A stretch of 64,000 bases of DNA, taken from contig JADJET010000022.1 of the NCBI GenBank assembly GCA_016708925.1, forward strand, positions 1 to 64,000. The letters run 5' to 3'. The notes beneath the pieces were generated by a model. That model worked only from the letters and a program-made list of their open reading frames with translations. It searched no databases and was not told the origin of the DNA. Position 1 is the stretch's first letter, and each line of letters begins with the position of its first letter. Source of the DNA: Gammaproteobacteria bacterium (lineage in GTDB: Bacteria; Pseudomonadota; Gammaproteobacteria; Pseudomonadales; Porticoccaceae). Position numbers and translations under genes: made by a program. Of this stretch, positions 19,966-30,104 are shown piece after piece.

Positions 19966-21277
19966 CACGACTCCGGTTTGCGACGGTACTCCGCCGACCG
20001 CGCGTGCGCGGTGAGGGATTCGCCGCGCGCCAGCACTGACGCAGTGGCCGCCAGCACCGCAGCCCCGGCCGGCGAGCACTGGATGATCGAGGTGCGCTTC
20101 TGGAAATCATGGACGCCGAGTGGCGACGAGAATCGTGCCGTCGCCGACGTGGGCAACACATGGCTCGGCCCGGCGCAGTAATCGCCGATCGCTTCGGGGG
20201 TATGGCAGCCGAGAAAAATCGCACCGGCGTGACGCACGTCCGCCAGCCAGCGCTCGGGGTCGGCAACGGCGAGCTCCAGATGTTCCGGGGCGATGCGATT
20301 GGCGAGCGCGATGGCCTCGTCCAGATCGCGCACCAGAATCAGCGCGCCGCGACCGGCGAGGGCGGCGGCGATGATGTCGCGCCGCTCCAGGGTCGGCAGC
20401 AGACGCGCGATGCTCGCCTCCACCCGCGCGCGAAAATCCGCATCCGGCGTGAGCAGGATGGCCTGCGCCTGTTCGTCGTGCTCGGCCTGGGAAAACAGGT
20501 CCATGGCGATCCAGTCGGGATCGGCGCTGCCGTCGCAGATCACCAGCACCTCGGACGGACCCGCCACCATGTCGAGCCCCACCTGACCGAAGACCTGGCG
20601 CTTGGCGGCGGCGACATAGGCATTGCCGGGGCCCACGATCTTGTCCACCGCCGGCACCGTCGCGGTACCGAAGGCCAGGGCCGCGATCGCCTGAGCCCCG
20701 CCGACGGTGAACACACGGTCCACTCCCGCGAGAGCCGCCGCCGCCAGTACCATGGGATTCAGCGCGCCACCCGGCGCGGGCACGGTCATCAGGATTTCCC
20801 CGACACCGGCGACGCGGGCGGGAATCGCATTCATCAGCACCGATGATGGATAACTCGCCTTGCCGCCGGGCACATAGATGCCTACCCGGTCGAGCGCGGT
20901 TACCCGCTGCCCGAGCCGGTTGCCGTGGGCATCGTGATAATCCCAGGATTCCTGTTTCTGACGCAGGTGAAAATCGCGCACGCGCTCCGCCGCCGCGGCG
21001 AGCGCCACGCGCTGATCGTCGGGCAGTGCCTTGAGCGCGGCGTCCAGCTCCGCGTGCGGATCGCCAGCGCCGCAGCGTTTTCAACCTGGCGGTGATCGAA
21101 GCGATTGGTGTAATCCACCAGCGCCGGGTCGCCGGATTCACGCACTTTGGCGAGGATCTCCGCGACCGTCCGCTCCAGCTGCCGGTCAATCCCGACCTGC
21201 ACGGCGAGCAGCGCGCCGAGCCGCGCTTCGAAATCGGAGGCCCGGGTATCGAGTAGCTTGATGAGCGCGGCGGACAT
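19965..21277 (-). CDS. hisD: Histidinol dehydrogenase, one apparent frameshift
   Basis: Zn-dependent, NAD-linked last step of histidine synthesis. N-terminal frame from 21277 (MSAALIKLLDTRASDFE); main frame from about 21060 to 19965. A single G is missing near 21060, and restoring it gives 437 residues. Motifs: VGIYVPGGKASYPSSVLMN, VGGAQAIAALAFGT, KIVGPGNAYVAAAKR, VAGPSEVL, FSQAEHDEQAQA (the Glu/His pair of the active site) and TPEAIGDYCAGPSHVLPT. hisG ends 4 bp upstream of this start. Confidence 0.92.
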
Positions 21278-21281
21278 GGGT

Positions 21282-21914
21282 TCAGCCTGCCGCGAGTTGC
21301 CGGAACTGGTCGATCAGGGGCTGGATCAGCGCATATTTGGTTTTCAGCGCGCCCTTGTGAACGATCAGCCGGGAGCTGATGTCGGCGATCAGCGCCCGGG
21401 GTTCGAGACCGTGAGCGATGAGCGTGTTGCCGGTATCCACGATGTCCACGATCTCGTCGGCGAGCCCCATCACGGGTGCCAGTTCCATGCCACCGTAAAG
21501 CTTGATGATGTCCACCTGACGGCCCTGCTCGGCATAGTAGCGCCGCGCCACATTGACGTATTTGGTGGCCACCCGCAGGCGACCCGGCCGGGGCGCGAGA
21601 CCGACCAGGCCGGCCGTCATCAGGCGACAGCGCGCAATGCCCATATCCACGGGCTCGTAAAAATCGGCGCCACTGTGTTCCAGCAGGGTGTCCTTGCCCG
21701 CAATCCCCAGGTCGGCGGCGCCGAACTGCACATAGGTCGGCACATCGGAGCCGCGCAACACCAGCAGCCGCAGATCCGCACGATTGGTGCCGAACACCAG
21801 TTTGCGGCTGGTGGCGATATCCTCGTCCGGGAAGATGCCGGCGCGCGCCAGCATAGGCAACACTTCCGCGATGATGCGGCCCTTGGTGATTGCCAGCGTA
21901 AGACTCTGCGCCAT
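21282..21914 (-). CDS. hisG: ATP phosphoribosyltransferase, short form
   Basis: First step of histidine synthesis. 210 residues from MAQSLTLAITKGRI at 21914, so this is the short HisG type, which lacks the C-terminal histidine-binding domain and works with HisZ as partner. Motifs: LAITKGRI, DLGIAGKDTL, DIVDTGNTL near the PRPP site. HisZ is not in the window. The reading frame appears joined to murA upstream only because murA has lost one base; the family start is clearly at 21914. Gap to the true murA stop is 16 bp. Confidence 0.92.
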   Translation of the reverse strand: MAQSLTLAITKGRIIAEVLPMLARAGIFPDEDIATSRKLVFGTNRADLRLLVLRGSDVPTYVQFGAADLGIAGKDTLLEHSGADFYEPVDMGIARCRLMTAGLVGLAPRPGRLRVATKYVNVARRYYAEQGRQVDIIKLYGGMELAPVMGLADEIVDIVDTGNTLIAHGLEPRALIADISSRLIVHKGALKTKYALIQPLIDQFRQLAAG

Positions 21915-21930
21915 GGTCCCGGCCTCCGCG

Positions 21931-23192
21931 TCAGCCCGCCACCCGGCGAATGCAGGCGCCGAGCTGCTGGAGCTTTTCCTCGATGCATTCATAGCCGCGA
22001 TCAATGTGATAGATGCGGTCCACCACGGTTTCGCCTGGGCGACCAGACCCGCGATCACCAGACAGGCGGAGGCCCGCAGGTCCGACGCCATCACCGGCGC
22101 ACCTTTCAGGAACGGCACCCCGGTGATGATGGCGGTGTTGCCTTGCTGACTGATCTTCGCACCCATGCGGTTGAGCTCGTGGATCTGTATCAGGCGGTTC
22201 TCGAAAATGGTTTCGGTGATGGTCCCGACGCCATCGGCAACCGCGTTCAAGGCGGTGATCTGGGCCTGCATGTCGGTGGGGAACGCCGGATAGGGCGCGG
22301 TGCGCAAATGCACGGCGCGAGGCTGTTGGCCGCCCATGTCGAGCTCTATCCAGTCGACCCCGGTGGTGATCTGCGCACCGGCCTCTTCGAGCTTGAGCAA
22401 CACGGCTTCGAGCAGGCGCGGATCGGTATTTTTCAACAGGACCCGGCCACGGGTCGCCGCTGCCGCCGCGAGATAGGTTCCGGTTTCAATGCGGTCCGGC
22501 ATGATGGTGTAGCGGCCGCCGCGGAGGCGTTCCACCCCCTCGATGGTGAGCGTATCGGTCCCCGCGCCCCGTACGTCGCCACCCAGGATGTTGATGCAAT
22601 TGGCAAGATCCACGATCTCCGGTTCGCGCGCGGCGTTCTCGATGACAGTGCGGCCGACGGCAAGACTCGCCGCCATCATCAGATTCTCGGTACCGCCCAC
22701 CGTGACCATGTCCATCAGGATGTGCGCGCCCCGCAGCCGACCGCGGGCGCGGGCATTGATGTAGCCGCCGTCGATCTCGATCTCGGCGCCCAGCGCTTCG
22801 AGACCGCGCAGGTGCTGATCGACCGGACGACTGCCGATGGCGCAACCGCCGGGGAAGGAGACCCGGGCCTCGCCGTAGCGGGCCAACAGTGGCCCCAGCA
22901 CCAGAATGGAAGCGCGCATCGTCTTCACGAGATCGTAGGGCGCGGACCGGCTGTGCAGGGTGCTGGAGTCGACCTCGACGTTCATCCGCTCGTCCACCAC
23001 CACGCTCACGCCCATGCAGCACAGCAGCTCGATCATGGTGGTGATGTCGTGCAGGTGCGGGATATTGGCGATGGTCACCGGCGCTTCGGCGAGCAGGGTG
23101 GCGGCCAGAATGGGCAACGCGGAATTTTTGGCGCCGGAAATGCGGATCTGGCCGTTCAGGGGAACACCGCCGGAAATCACCAGTTTATCCAT
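21931..23192 (-). CDS. murA: UDP-N-acetylglucosamine 1-carboxyvinyltransferase, one apparent frameshift near the 3' end
   Basis: First committed step of peptidoglycan synthesis. Starts MDKLVISGGVPLNGQIRISG at 23192. Active-site Cys loop SFPGGCAIGSRPVDQHL is intact. The frame is clean to LVIAGLVAQ near 22040, then one missing G shifts it. In the shifted frame the normal end (TVVDRIYHIDRGYECIEEKL and RRVAG) is present, with TGA at 21931-21933. Corrected length is 420 residues. As the gene is essential, the lost base is most likely a sequencing error. Confidence 0.93.
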
Positions 23193-23264
23193 GATGTACT
23201 CGGGGCAAGATGGGATCGGGAGAGGGGTGGTCCGGGCCGCCGCCTGACTCCCGCCAAGGTGAAG

Positions 23265-23501
23265 TCAGCGCGACTGCCATTCCGCCGGGGTGTAGGTGCG
23301 GATATTCACCGCGTGTACGTCACCGGCTGCGATGAGATCCTTGAGTGCCGCATACACCCGCTGCTGGCGCTGCACCGGACGCAACCCCTCGAACAGCGCG
23401 CCGACGGCCACGACACTCAGATGAGTGCCTTCGGCCTGCACCTGCACGTCGCAATCACTGAGCTCACCCCGCAAGCGGGTACCAATGACATCGAGATCCA
23501 T
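23265..23501 (-). CDS. ibaG: BolA-family protein IbaG
   Basis: 78 residues from MDLDVIGTRLRGELSDC at 23501. BolA-type core: DVQVQAEGTHLSVVAVG with the family His, and VHAVNIRTYTPAEWQSR at the end. IbaG works with monothiol glutaredoxin in iron-sulfur or acid-stress handling, and in gammaproteobacteria usually sits between murA and the mla operon. The in-frame region further upstream (to 23621) is built from a 30-bp tandem repeat and is not counted as coding. Confidence 0.85.
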   Translation of the reverse strand: MDLDVIGTRLRGELSDCDVQVQAEGTHLSVVAVGALFEGLRPVQRQQRVYAALKDLIAAGDVHAVNIRTYTPAEWQSR

Positions 23502-23517
23502 GGCGGCGTCTGCCTCC

Positions 23518-23577
23518 GGTTTCCCCGCCGCGGCGGGCTGTCGTGACGGTTTCCCCGCCGCGGCGGGCTGTCGTGAA
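23518..23577. repeat. Two tandem copies of a 30-bp palindromic repeat upstream of ibaG
   Basis: The unit GGTTTCCCCGCCGCGGCGGG plus CTGTCGTGA is present twice in a row, the copies differing by at most a base at the edge. Each copy contains the self-complementary core CCCGCCGCGGCGGG. On the ibaG mRNA each copy could form a very stable hairpin about 20-80 nt before the start codon. Confidence 0.7.
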
Positions 23578-23817
23578 GTGGGCTCTGGCGCAGCAGACTG
23601 CGGTGTCGCCCGCAACGGCAAAACGCCATGAACAATGCGTGTGATGCGTCGCGCGCGCCGCCAAATCGCAGAAAATCCCGGCGCTTGCGCAGCGCGGCAC
23701 TATAGCATCGGCGCCCCGGACTGGGAATCGCGGTGCCGCCTGCCGGGCCCGTCTAACAGCTTGCGCAGGGGTACAGCTATACTGGCGGCCGACCGCCGCG
23801 CTCGTGGACACTGCCTC

Positions 23818-24786
23818 ATGCGGGATATCGATCCCATCGCTTCTGCCTTGCGCACCATCGGACTGGAGGCAGCCGCGGTGCAACAGCTCGCTACCCGGAT
23901 CGATGCGGATTTCGTCGCGGCATGCAGGCTCATTCTCGATTGCCGGGGGCGCGCCATCGTCACCGGCATGGGCAAATCCGGCCATATCGCCAACAAGATC
24001 GCGGCGACGCTGGCCAGCACCGGCACACCGGCGTTCTTCGTACACCCCGGTGAAGCCAGTCACGGCGATCTGGGCATGATCACCCGCGACGATCTGGTGA
24101 TCGCCCTCTCCAACTCCGGCGAGACCACCGAAGTCACCACACTGATCCCGCTGCTCAAGCGCTTGGGCGTGCCCTTGATCGCGCTGACCGGCGCGCCCGA
24201 CTCGCTGCTCGCCCGTACCGCCGATGTGCATCTGGATGTGAGCGTGGCCCAGGAAGCCTGCCCTCTGGGGCTCGCGCCGACCACCAGCACCACGGCGGCG
24301 CTGGTCATGGGCGATGCGCTGGCGGTAGCGCTGCTGGAGAAACGCGGCTTCAGCGCCGAGGATTTTGCGTTCTCGCACCCCGGTGGCAAGCTCGGTCGTC
24401 GCCTGCTGCTCAAGGTGGGCGATGTGATGCACGGCGGCCCCGAATTTCCCCGCGTGACCGAGGCCACGCCGCTGCGGGACGCGCTGCTCGAAATGACCCA
24501 GAAAGGCTTCGGACTGACCGCCGTGGTAACGACACAGGGCGAGCTCCTGGGGGTGTTCACCGATGGTGACCTGCGCCGCGCCATCGATCACCGGATCGAC
24601 ATCAATGTCGCCCGGGTGGGCGAGGTCATGACCCGCAACTGCAAGACCGTATCGTCCGAAATGCTGGCCGCCGAAGCGCTGACGGTGATGGAAGACAACA
24701 AAATCACCGCCTTGGTCGTCGCGGACGGAAATCGTCCCGCCGGAGTGGTCCATATGCACGACCTGCTGCGGGCCGGTGTGATATGA
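23818..24786 (+). CDS. kdsD: Arabinose-5-phosphate isomerase
   Basis: Converts ribulose 5-phosphate to arabinose 5-phosphate, the first step to Kdo. 322 residues from MRDIDPIASALRTIGLE. SIS domain with GMGKSGHIANKIAATLASTG and ALSNSGETTEV, followed by two CBS domains (from about residue 205). Start ATG at 23818, with TATACT at 23778-23783 as a possible -10 box. The stop overlaps kdsC by four bases (ATGA). The mla genes usually found between ibaG and kdsD are missing here. Confidence 0.93.
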   Translation: MRDIDPIASALRTIGLEAAAVQQLATRIDADFVAACRLILDCRGRAIVTGMGKSGHIANKIAATLASTGTPAFFVHPGEASHGDLGMITRDDLVIALSNSGETTEVTTLIPLLKRLGVPLIALTGAPDSLLARTADVHLDVSVAQEACPLGLAPTTSTTAALVMGDALAVALLEKRGFSAEDFAFSHPGGKLGRRLLLKVGDVMHGGPEFPRVTEATPLRDALLEMTQKGFGLTAVVTTQGELLGVFTDGDLRRAIDHRIDINVARVGEVMTRNCKTVSSEMLAAEALTVMEDNKITALVVADGNRPAGVVHMHDLLRAGVI

Positions 24787-25322
24787 CGGTCGCTGACGCC
24801 GTCGCCGCCGCGCGCCGCATCCGCCTGGCGGTGTTCGACGTCGACGGCGTCCTCACCGACGGCAAGCTGTTCTACGGCGCCGACGGTGGCGAATACAAAG
24901 CGTTTCATGTGCGCGACGGCCTCGGCATCAAACTGCTCCAGCGCGCCGGCATGCAGGTGGCGATCATCACGGGCCGCAACTCGCCAAGCGTCACCCGCCG
25001 CGCCACGGAGCTCGGCATCAACCATCTGATCCAGGGTCGCGAAGACAAGCTCGAAGCCCTGCGCGAACTCCTGGCGACGCATTTTCCCGAGTGGGGAGAA
25101 GACCTTGCCGGCGTCGCCTACATGGGCGATGACCTGCCCGATCTGGCGGCGATCTGCGCCGTCGGCCTGGGTATGACGGTGGCGGACGCCTGCCCCGCGG
25201 TACTGGATAAAGCGCGTTGGCGCACCACCCGGCCCGGCGGCGCCGGCGCTGCGCGCGAAGCCGCGGAGTTTATCCTTCGCGCCCAGCAGCGCTTCGACCT
25301 GCTGCTGGAGGCGCCGCCATGA
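24783..25322 (+). CDS. kdsC: Kdo-8-phosphate phosphatase
   Basis: HAD-type phosphatase that makes free Kdo for lipid A. 179 residues with FDVDGVLTDGKLFYG (HAD motif 1), IITGRNSPSVTRRA (motif 2), and AYMGDDLPDLAAICAVGLG (motif 4). Overlaps kdsD and lptC by ATGA junctions at both ends, so these genes are translationally coupled in one operon. Confidence 0.93.
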   Translation: MTVADAVAAARRIRLAVFDVDGVLTDGKLFYGADGGEYKAFHVRDGLGIKLLQRAGMQVAIITGRNSPSVTRRATELGINHLIQGREDKLEALRELLATHFPEWGEDLAGVAYMGDDLPDLAAICAVGLGMTVADACPAVLDKARWRTTRPGGAGAAREAAEFILRAQQRFDLLLEAPP

Positions 25323-25885
25323 GAAACATCCTCGTGGCAGCCCTCACCGTCGCGGCGCTGCTCGGCTTTCTGGTGTTCTGGGATTCCACGCCCACCCTGT
25401 TCCTGCGCGGCATGCAGACGCGGCCGCCGACCCTGCCCACGGCAGACAGTTACATGACATCCACATTGACCCGGAAATTCGATGCCGCCGGCGCGCTCGC
25501 CTACACCCTGACGACCATCCGGGCTGAATCCTTCGACACCGACAGCATCGCGGTACTGGACCAACCACGTATCCTCGCCAACGCCAGGAAGCCGGGTGAA
25601 CCACCCTGGCACTTGAAGGCAGCCACCGGCGTACTTCACAATGCCGACCGCCGGGTTGTCCTGCGCACCGATGTCCGCGTCTGGCAGGACGCCGACAAGG
25701 GCACCAGCGAACTCAAAACCGAGGAACTGGCGTACCTCATCGACACCCGACACGTCCAGTCCGACCTCCCGGTGGAATTGATCTCGCCCCAAGCCCACTC
25801 CACGGCGGTCGGTCTCAGCGCCGATCTCGAACCCAAGGTTTATAAACTATTGTCGCGGGTGCACAGTGTTTTTCAGCCCAAATAA
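25319..25885 (+). CDS. lptC: LPS export protein LptC
   Basis: 188 residues, one N-terminal membrane anchor (4-20, ILVAALTVAALLGFLVFW), then a periplasmic beta-jellyroll. LptC bridges the LptBFG transporter and LptA. The position kdsC-lptC-lptA-lptB is diagnostic even though sequence is weakly conserved. The anchor is followed by the family TADSYMTSTLTRKFDAAG-like stretch. Start ATG at 25319 overlaps the kdsC stop. Confidence 0.88.
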   Translation: MRNILVAALTVAALLGFLVFWDSTPTLFLRGMQTRPPTLPTADSYMTSTLTRKFDAAGALAYTLTTIRAESFDTDSIAVLDQPRILANARKPGEPPWHLKAATGVLHNADRRVVLRTDVRVWQDADKGTSELKTEELAYLIDTRHVQSDLPVELISPQAHSTAVGLSADLEPKVYKLLSRVHSVFQPK

Positions 25886-26401
25886 GCTTCTGTGCCATGC
25901 ACTCCTGCTGGCATTCGTTGCGGCGGCGCCGGCCGGCAAGTCCTGGGCGCTGCCGGAAGATCGTCAGCAGCCGATGCACATCGAATCCGACAGCGCCAGT
26001 CGCGACGACCGCAGTGGCGTCATCATCTATGCCGGCAGCGTACGCGTTGACCAGGGCAGCATGCACATCGAGGCCGACAAGGTGACCGTGTACATGTCCG
26101 CGGGCAACAAACAGGTCGATCGCATTGTCTGCGACGGCAAACCTGCGACCTACCAGCAGAAGCCAAAACCGGACGCAGAGCTCGTCAAAGCGCATGCCGA
26201 AGTGATCGAGTACCAGGTCGCCAAGGACTTCCTCGTGCTGACGCGCGCCGCGCATCTGGAACAAGGCGGCTCCACCCTTGAGGGCGGGCTGATCACCTAC
26301 GACATCGCGAAAGATCTGATGCAGGCACGCGGCTCCGAGGCCAATCAGCGCATCCGGATGGTGATCCCGCCCCAGCAACAGAAACCGGCCGCTGCTCCCT
26401 G

Positions 26402-26402
<1 letters not shown>
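25866..26402 (+). CDS. lptA: LPS transport periplasmic protein LptA
   Basis: 178 residues starting with GTG at 25866, inside the end of lptC (20-bp overlap). Signal peptide about 1-28 (LLCHALLLAFVAAAPAGKSWA). Mature part has the OstA repeats: PMHIESDSASRDDRSGVIIY, IEADKVTVY, GGLITYDIAKDLMQA. LptA forms the periplasmic bridge that carries LPS. Followed immediately by lptB (1-bp overlap). Confidence 0.9.
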
Positions 26403-27127
<725 letters not shown>

Positions 27128-27248
27128 CGGGCTGCCGACGCCCGTACAGCCTCGGTCTGCGGCATGGTTATTGCTGAGCGTTTGAACACGCCGCGCCACA
27201 GGGCTACACTGCAAGCAGACCAGTGTCCCGAGGTTCCGGCGTACCGCA

Positions 27249-28739
27249 ATGAAGCAAGGCCTGCATTTAAAGTTCGGCCAGCAGCTGTCGATGACACCTC
27301 AGCTGCAGCAGGCCATCAAGCTGTTGCAACTGTCCTCCCTGGAGTTGCAGCAGGAGATCCAGCAGGTTCTGTGCTCCAACCCCTTGCTGGAATTGCTGGA
27401 AGACTTGGAGTCCGCCGACACCGAAAGTCTGGATTCGTCCGAATCCGATAACGACGACGCGGACCACAACACCGGCGACGCCTGGAACGAGACCATTCCC
27501 GACGAGCTCCCCGTCGATGCGCGCTGGGACGACATTTATCAGACATCCTCCGCTCCAGCCAGCGGCCAGAGTCAGAGCGATGCCCCCGATTTCGAGAGTT
27601 TCCACACGGTCACGGAATCCATCCGCGATCATCTTCACTGGCAGCTCAACCTCACCCAGATGTCGGATGTCGATCGCGTCATTGCGACGGCGGTGATCGA
27701 CGCCGTGGACGACAACGGGTTTCTGGCGTTGTCGATAGACGAGATCTGGCACGGTCTCGCTTCCGCCGACGACCTGCCGCACGCCGGTGACGGCGAATCC
27801 GGTGTAGACCGCGAGGAAGTGGTCGCGGTATTGCACCATGTCCAGCAATTTGACCCGCCGGGTGTCGCGGCAGTGGACCTGCGCGACTGCCTGATGATCC
27901 AGCTCGGCCAGTTCAGCGCCGCAACGCCGCATCGGGATATCGCCCTGACCCTGGTGGACCGGCACCTGGCACTGGTCGCCGAGGGCGACTATCCGGGCCT
28001 CGCGCGCCGGCTCGGCGTACCGGAACACGATATTCGCGCCGCGGTACGCCTCATTCAGACCCTGTCCCCGCACCCGGGCGACCGCTTCCAGGCGCCCGAC
28101 ACCGGCTACGTCAATCCTGACGTCAGTGTGCGCAAGGAGGGCAAGCGCTGGGTGGTTACGCTCAACACCGAATTCACGCCCAAACTCGGCATCAACCAGT
28201 ACTACGCCAGCCAGGTCCAGCGCGCGGACAACAGTCCCGACAATCGCTATTTACGCGATAACCTGCAGGAAGCACGCTGGTTCTTGCGCAGCCTCGAGAG
28301 CCGCAACGAGACGCTGCTCCGGGTGGCTCACTGCATCGTCGAAATGCAACAGGCGTTCCTCGAAGAAGGCCCGGAGCGCATGAAGCCCATGGTACTGGCT
28401 GATGTGGCGAGTCAGCTCCAGCTGCATGAATCCACCATTTCCCGTGTCACCACGCACAAATACATCGCCACGCCACGCGGCATTTACGAGCTCAAGTATT
28501 TTTTCTCCAGCCATGTCAGCACGGCGTCCGGTGGCGAATGCTCATCCACGGCGATCCGCGCCATGCTCAAGAAGATGATCGCCGCCGAACCTGCAACCCG
28601 ACCACTGAGCGACAGTCAACTCGCCCTGCTGCTCCAGGAGCAGGGCATCCAGGTTGCCCGCCGCACCGTTGCCAAATACCGGGAGAGTCTCAACATCGCC
28701 TCTTCCGGCGATCGCAAGCGCTTCAAACGCAGCGCCTAA
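27249..28739 (+). CDS. rpoN: RNA polymerase sigma-54 factor
   Basis: 496 residues. N-terminal activator region is Gln/Leu-rich (FGQQLSMTPQLQQAIKLLQLS), an acidic region II follows (about 60-110), and the C-terminal RpoN box reads ARRTVAKYRESL. HTH region LHESTISRVTTHKYIATPRG. Needed for promoters of the TGGCAC-TTGC type with enhancer-binding proteins. Order lptB-rpoN-hpf is standard for gammaproteobacteria. No sigma54-type promoter was found by eye upstream of the monooxygenase operon. Confidence 0.95.
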   Translation: MKQGLHLKFGQQLSMTPQLQQAIKLLQLSSLELQQEIQQVLCSNPLLELLEDLESADTESLDSSESDNDDADHNTGDAWNETIPDELPVDARWDDIYQTSSAPASGQSQSDAPDFESFHTVTESIRDHLHWQLNLTQMSDVDRVIATAVIDAVDDNGFLALSIDEIWHGLASADDLPHAGDGESGVDREEVVAVLHHVQQFDPPGVAAVDLRDCLMIQLGQFSAATPHRDIALTLVDRHLALVAEGDYPGLARRLGVPEHDIRAAVRLIQTLSPHPGDRFQAPDTGYVNPDVSVRKEGKRWVVTLNTEFTPKLGINQYYASQVQRADNSPDNRYLRDNLQEARWFLRSLESRNETLLRVAHCIVEMQQAFLEEGPERMKPMVLADVASQLQLHESTISRVTTHKYIATPRGIYELKYFFSSHVSTASGGECSSTAIRAMLKKMIAAEPATRPLSDSQLALLLQEQGIQVARRTVAKYRESLNIASSGDRKRFKRSA

Positions 28740-28757
28740 CCACCACAGGAGCACAGC

Positions 28758-29045
28758 ATGCAACTCACCATCAGCGGTCATCACCTGGAAATCACCGCCG
28801 CACTGCACACTTATGTGCAAAGTAAACTGGAGCGGCTGGAGCGGCATAACGACCGCATTACGCAGGTGGCGGTGATTCTCTCGGTGGAAAAGCTGGTCCA
28901 GAAGGCGGAAGCCACGGTACATGCCAACGGCGTCGAACTGTTCGCCGAAAGCGAACACAATGACCTCTATGCCGCCATTGACGCCCTGGCGGACAAGCTC
29001 GACCGGCAACTGATCAAACGCAAGGAGAGACTGCGCGGACACTAG
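28758..29045 (+). CDS. hpf: Ribosome hibernation promoting factor, short form
   Basis: 95 residues (MQLTISGHHLEITAALHTYV). Short HPF with the beta-alpha fold that binds the decoding centre and helps form 100S ribosomes in resting cells. It ends in KLDRQLIKRKERLRGH. Begins 18 bp after rpoN, preceded by ACAGGAG. In most relatives ptsN follows; here rapZ follows directly. Confidence 0.92.
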   Translation: MQLTISGHHLEITAALHTYVQSKLERLERHNDRITQVAVILSVEKLVQKAEATVHANGVELFAESEHNDLYAAIDALADKLDRQLIKRKERLRGH

Positions 29046-29128
29046 CCGGCTGTCGAAAAGCGTCGTGAGGACGGCGAGTTACAGGACCGGCGGCTCACGG
29101 CCTCAGGGGCCTGGCGCTGACACCTGAC

Positions 29129-30010
29129 ATGTCGCACCCCGCCCACCAGAAACGGTTGGTCGTGATCAGCGGGCGCTCGGGCTCCGGAAAGAGTACCGCG
29201 CTCCACATTCTGGAAGATCTGGGATTCACGTCCATCGACAACCTGCCGGCAGGCATGCTGACGGAACTCTTCAAGCAGCCCGACCTGGACTCCACACCCG
29301 CTTCCCGGATCGCGGTCGGTATCGATGCCCGCAATCTCGCCGGCAGCCTCGGTCGTTTCCCGGCGATCCTCGCACAACTGCGCCAAAGCGGCGTCCAGTG
29401 CGAGGTGATCTTTCTCGACGCCAGTCCGCGCACCCTGCTGCGGCGCTTCAGCGAAACCCGGCGCCGCCACCCCCTGAGCTCGGAGAGTGTGGACCTGAAG
29501 CGGGCCATCGCGCTCGAAAGTCGCATTCTGGAACCCATCATGGATGTGGCCGACCGCCGCATCGACACCTCCAGCATGACGCTGCATCAATTGCGCGACC
29601 TGATTACCAAACAGATCGCCCCGGATTCTGCCGGTCTGACCGCGGTGCTGTTTCAGTCGTTTGCCTTCAAGCATGGGGTGCCGGAGGATGCCGATTTCGT
29701 GTTCGACGTGCGCTGCCTGCCCAACCCCCACTGGGTGCCGGAGCTGCGCCACCTGACCGGCAACGACGCGCCGGTGATCGAATTCATGGAATCCCAGACC
29801 GAGGTAGCCGCCATGCTTGCCGACCTGAGCGGATTTCTCGCGCGCTGGATTCCGGCGTTTCTCGCCAGCAACCGCAGCTATCTGACCATCGCGATCGGCT
29901 GCACCGGGGGCCAGCACCGCTCCGTTTATCTGTGCAACCGTCTGTCCCGGCAATTCCGCTACCTGGGCATCAACATCCAGGCGCAGCACCGCGAGCTGGG
30001 CTCGGCGTAA
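29129..30010 (+). CDS. rapZ: RNase adapter protein RapZ
   Basis: 293 residues. Walker A SGRSGSGKSTALH near 15-25, C-terminal TIAIGCTGGQHRSVYL for RNA/metabolite binding. In E. coli RapZ guides RNase E to GlmZ sRNA and senses glucosamine 6-phosphate; in other groups it has wider roles. Start ATG at 29129 (MSHPAHQKRLVVISGR). Part of the rpoN/Ntr-PTS cluster. Confidence 0.93.
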   Translation: MSHPAHQKRLVVISGRSGSGKSTALHILEDLGFTSIDNLPAGMLTELFKQPDLDSTPASRIAVGIDARNLAGSLGRFPAILAQLRQSGVQCEVIFLDASPRTLLRRFSETRRRHPLSSESVDLKRAIALESRILEPIMDVADRRIDTSSMTLHQLRDLITKQIAPDSAGLTAVLFQSFAFKHGVPEDADFVFDVRCLPNPHWVPELRHLTGNDAPVIEFMESQTEVAAMLADLSGFLARWIPAFLASNRSYLTIAIGCTGGQHRSVYLCNRLSRQFRYLGINIQAQHRELGSA

Positions 30011-30104
30011 CTTCAAATGGCAAACAAGGCCCGGCCCACAACGACCGCCACACGGCTACTCGACACTCTTGACAGAGATGCCGCGCTCGGGCGTTCATAG
30101 CACC

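Noticed and set aside
21282..23192. A single 636-residue MurA-HisG fusion protein
   Set aside because: The join region reads as MurA in the neighbouring frame down to a proper stop at 21931, and HisG has its own family start at 21914. One missing base explains it.
21147..23546. A 799-residue plus-strand reading frame opposite hisG and murA, and similar long antisense frames at 34632-37124, 38316-40244, 40581-41891 and 10733-11941
   Set aside because: These mirror the third-position GC bias of real genes on the other strand. They are rich in His, Arg, Gln and Ala with no domain, and the conserved proteins are on the opposite strand.
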